A DNA stretch of 64,000 nucleotides. It comes from Mixophyes australis. Lineage: Eukaryota > Chordata > Amphibia > Anura > Limnodynastidae. Below the pieces are notes generated by a model. That model saw only the letters and a program-made list of their open reading frames with translations. It was not told where the DNA came from and searched no databases. The stretch spans positions 95,713,771 to 95,777,770 of the forward strand of contig JAVHZZ010000009.1 of assembly GCA_036250195.1 (NCBI GenBank), written 5' to 3'. Of this stretch, positions 61,547 to 64,000 are shown one piece after another (within the stretch, counting starts at the first letter, position 1; every line of letters starts with the position of its first letter). Both the position numbers and the translations under genes were made by a program.

Positions 61547-61722
61547 GGGGTATATTTACTAAACTGCGGGTTTGAAAAAGTGGAGATGTTGCCTACAGCA
61601 ACCAATAAGAATCTCGCTATCATTTATTTAGTACATTCTACAAAATGACAACTAGAATCTGATTGGTTGCTATAGGCAACATCTCCACTTTTTCAAACCA
61701 GCACTTTAGTAAATATATCCCC
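61547..61722. repeat. ~170-bp palindromic MITE (copy 5 of 5)
   Basis: Ends GGGGTATATTTACTAAACTG and AGTAAATATATCCCC. Arms paired as in the other copies. Flanks CCTA and TAGA. Confidence 0.88.
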
Positions 61723-62406
61723 TAGAGTGTAAAGATACAAAAAGTATCTGAATTGTCATAAAAAGTAAGAGTGATACTTCCCCTTTAACGATACTTCTAT
61801 TAAGTAAACAAATAACATTTTTGTTTTAAAAGAAGAAAAGAAAACCTGTTTGCTCAAAGCGGAATATAACTGAACACAACATAGAATTCCAATCTATGTT
61901 AAGTGTTATTACAGCGTGTGCAGCCACTGGTTTAATAGCTCTGACATAGGTGTCAACTTGATTAATCTATCATTAACACCACTGCCTCACATAATGAGGA
62001 AAAATCTTTATAGCCCACAAGAAGCACAACAAACAAAGAAACCAAATAATCAAGATGTTAACAAGATACAAACAGGACAAAAGCAGTTAAAACAATAAGA
62101 TGTGCAAGATTTGACAAGTAATACAGACTACACAGCAAGAAGGGTGGGTGATAAGTGCTATTCAATTGCAAAATAACTCCTAAATACAAAAAGGATAACC
62201 AGATAACAAATACCCCATTCTATATCATTTTAATGTTTTAAAGAGATATAAACTTTAAAAGCATATACCCAATAGCTATTTTGCATGGCTAAAATATGGC
62301 ACGAAAAAGTCTTATTTTTGTTTTTTTATGGGATCACCACAGTTCTACAAAACAATAGTTAATTACTGTGATCACCATGAACTGATTGTGTTGGCTATAG
62401 CACAAG
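61723..62406. other. Intronic, no gene seen
   Basis: No supported feature. Confidence 0.5.
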
Positions 62407-62740
62407 GGGCCTGATTCATTAAGGATCTTAACTTGAGAAACTTCTTATTTCAGTCTCCTGGACAAAACCATGTTACAATGCAAGGGGTGCAAATTAGTAT
62501 TCTGTTTTGCACATAAGTTAAATACTGACTGTTTTTTCATGTAGCACACAAATATCAACTTTAAATTTCAGTATAGAAATAAGCTATCAAGTATTTGTGT
62601 GCTACATGAAAAAAACAGTCAGTATTTAACTTATGTGCAAAACAGAATACTAATTTGCACCCCTTGCATTGTAACATGGTTTTGTCCAGGAGACTGAAAT
62701 AAGAAGTTTCTCAAGTTAAGATCCTTAATGAATCAGGCCC
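62407..62740. repeat. ~333-bp palindromic MITE (copy 5), TSD AAG
   Basis: Flanked by AAG at 62404-62406 and 62741-62743. Arms nearly identical to those at 16708 and 18747. Confidence 0.92.
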
Positions 62741-63338
62741 AAGGTGCCTGAGACAGGCTAAATATCATAACGTAGACTAGCTGCTGTAGAAGTGAGGTGG
62801 TTTGGACAATCTTACACCAATGTCCAACCAGTGAATTCTGTGCGACATTCGTCAGGTACCAGGATCACAGTGTCTCTTGGGTTGTCTCTTTTCGTTATAT
62901 CATTTGTGTTTCAAAAGAAAAAGAAAACATACCCATACCGTACCATGCGCGAGAATTAAGGGAAATATGAATTCTAAGGGGTATTGCACTCACTTGTGCC
63001 CAAAAAAAAAAAGGGTTTTGGAAATTTATTATACCGATGTCCTTTGGTATGTGTGATTCCACTTGTATACAGGGAATAAACTATCAGAGAAAAATACAGA
63101 TGAAATTTAAATTTGATATACAAATTAATTTTATTGTCTGAAATTCAAATGTTTAATATATTTAAAAGTTAGAAATACAACAGATTGTTCATCAAATTAT
63201 TTCAGATATAAAACATATAAACGAATAAGACACATTTCGCAGACCCCTGTCTGCTTCTTCAAGTAAGTTACTTCTTCAGACTGGAATAAGATTTTTCTAA
63301 TCTACATGAACCACAGAATTAAGGTTGTAGGCTTATCT
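62741..63338. other. Intronic, no gene seen
   Basis: No supported feature. Confidence 0.5.
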
Positions 63339-63408
63339 GAGTGCGTTCTCTGTGCAGCGCTGCGGAATTAGTGGCGCTATATACATAGATGATGATGATG
63401 ATGATGAT
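63339..63408 (+). mobile_element. V-SINE-like 3' tail, 5'-truncated
   Basis: CTGTGCAGCGCTGCGGAATT, GTGGCGCTATATACATAG and a run of ATG repeats; the head and centre are missing. Plus-strand sense. Confidence 0.85.
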
Positions 63409-63811
63409 CTCTTCCTGGCTGCTATTCTAACCCTATACATCTTGTCCTTTGGTGCTTGTTACGTTTCTGTTCTATTTGTAGAAATAAGGTGGGCCTGCGC
63501 AAACTGTTTCCAAACACCATAAACCAGAGAGAAAAACATTGTAACACGGATGATGACATAGTGACCTATATTTAAAATTATGCAACAAGCATGTCCGTGT
63601 TTAAAGAGTTAACAGACACCCATATTTCTTCTGAATAGGTTATTATAACTGACCCTATACTTGCATCCCACCATTAAGTGAACCATCCTGATTGAAAGAC
63701 CCTCTAGGTCAATGATCTAGGCAACTACATTGTAGAGACTAGGCAAAGTTTTAAATATCATGGAGTTAATGGACTTGCTAACTGCATATATATGAAAGAG
63801 CTACGGATATC

Positions 63812-64000
63812 GGGCCGGATTCATTAAGGATTTTAAATTAAGAAGTTTCTTATTTAAGTCTCCTGGACAAAACCATATTACAATGCAAGGGGTGCAAATT
63901 AGTTTTCTGTTTTGCACATAAGTTAAATACTGACTGTTTTTTCATGTACCACACAAATACTTGATAGCTTATTTGTACACTGAAATTTAAAGTTGATATT
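63812..64000. repeat. ~333-bp palindromic MITE (copy 6), cut by window end
   Basis: Starts GGGCCGGATTCATTAAGG and runs through the first arm into the loop. The loop reads TACTTGATAGCTTATTTGTA first, the inverse of copies 2-5, so this copy sits in the opposite orientation. Confidence 0.85.

Noticed and set aside
60611..64000. Search for the first MAMLD1 coding exon
   Set aside because: No frame with a plausible start and a donor in phase 0 was found before the window end; the region is SINE, MITE and AT-rich sequence.

Overview
This window looks like a piece of an animal nuclear genome, most likely from a frog (anuran amphibian). It is AT-rich, intron-dominated and packed with short transposable elements. 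The repeats are tRNA-headed V-SINE-like elements, an L2-type LINE, 8-bp-duplication (hAT-like) elements and long palindromic MITEs. Nothing suggests bacteria, phage or plasmid: there are no operons, no ribosome-binding-site/start pairs and no dense coding. The frog assignment is an inference from repeat style and protein similarity, not a database result.

One protein-coding gene is supported: MAMLD1 (mastermind-like domain containing 1), on the minus strand. Four coding exons can be joined with matching splice phases: 60589-58913 (1677 nt), 12750-12610 (141 nt), 10344-10263 (82 nt) and 9139-8115 (1025 nt, ending in TAG). Together they give 2925 nt, or 974 residues plus stop. The first exon or exons and the promoter lie beyond position 64000. 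The product is a glutamine-, proline-, serine- and asparagine-rich nuclear co-activator related to the Mastermind-like proteins. The last exon ends in a Mastermind-type acidic C-terminal motif.

Layout: 1-8114 is downstream flank plus the likely 3' UTR, with several palindromic or hAT-like elements. 8115-12750 holds the three 3' coding exons. 12751-58912 is one intron of 46.2 kb that acts as a repeat reservoir. 58913-60589 is the large exon. 60590-64000 is the 3' part of an upstream intron.

The most informative content after the gene is the transposon record, much of it dated by clean target-site duplications. It includes (i) six copies of a 0.33-kb near-perfect palindrome, three with 3-bp duplications; (ii) a CATACTTGCC-ended family with 8-bp duplications, including a composite form that moved twice as one unit; (iii) a SINE whose 3' end matches the L2 LINE in the same intron; (iv) a 31-bp insertion made only of that tail; and (v) nested insertions that give relative ages. 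Microsatellites and homopolymers lie directly against splice acceptors of MAMLD1. I found no convincing new coding system, RNA gene or CRISPR-like array.
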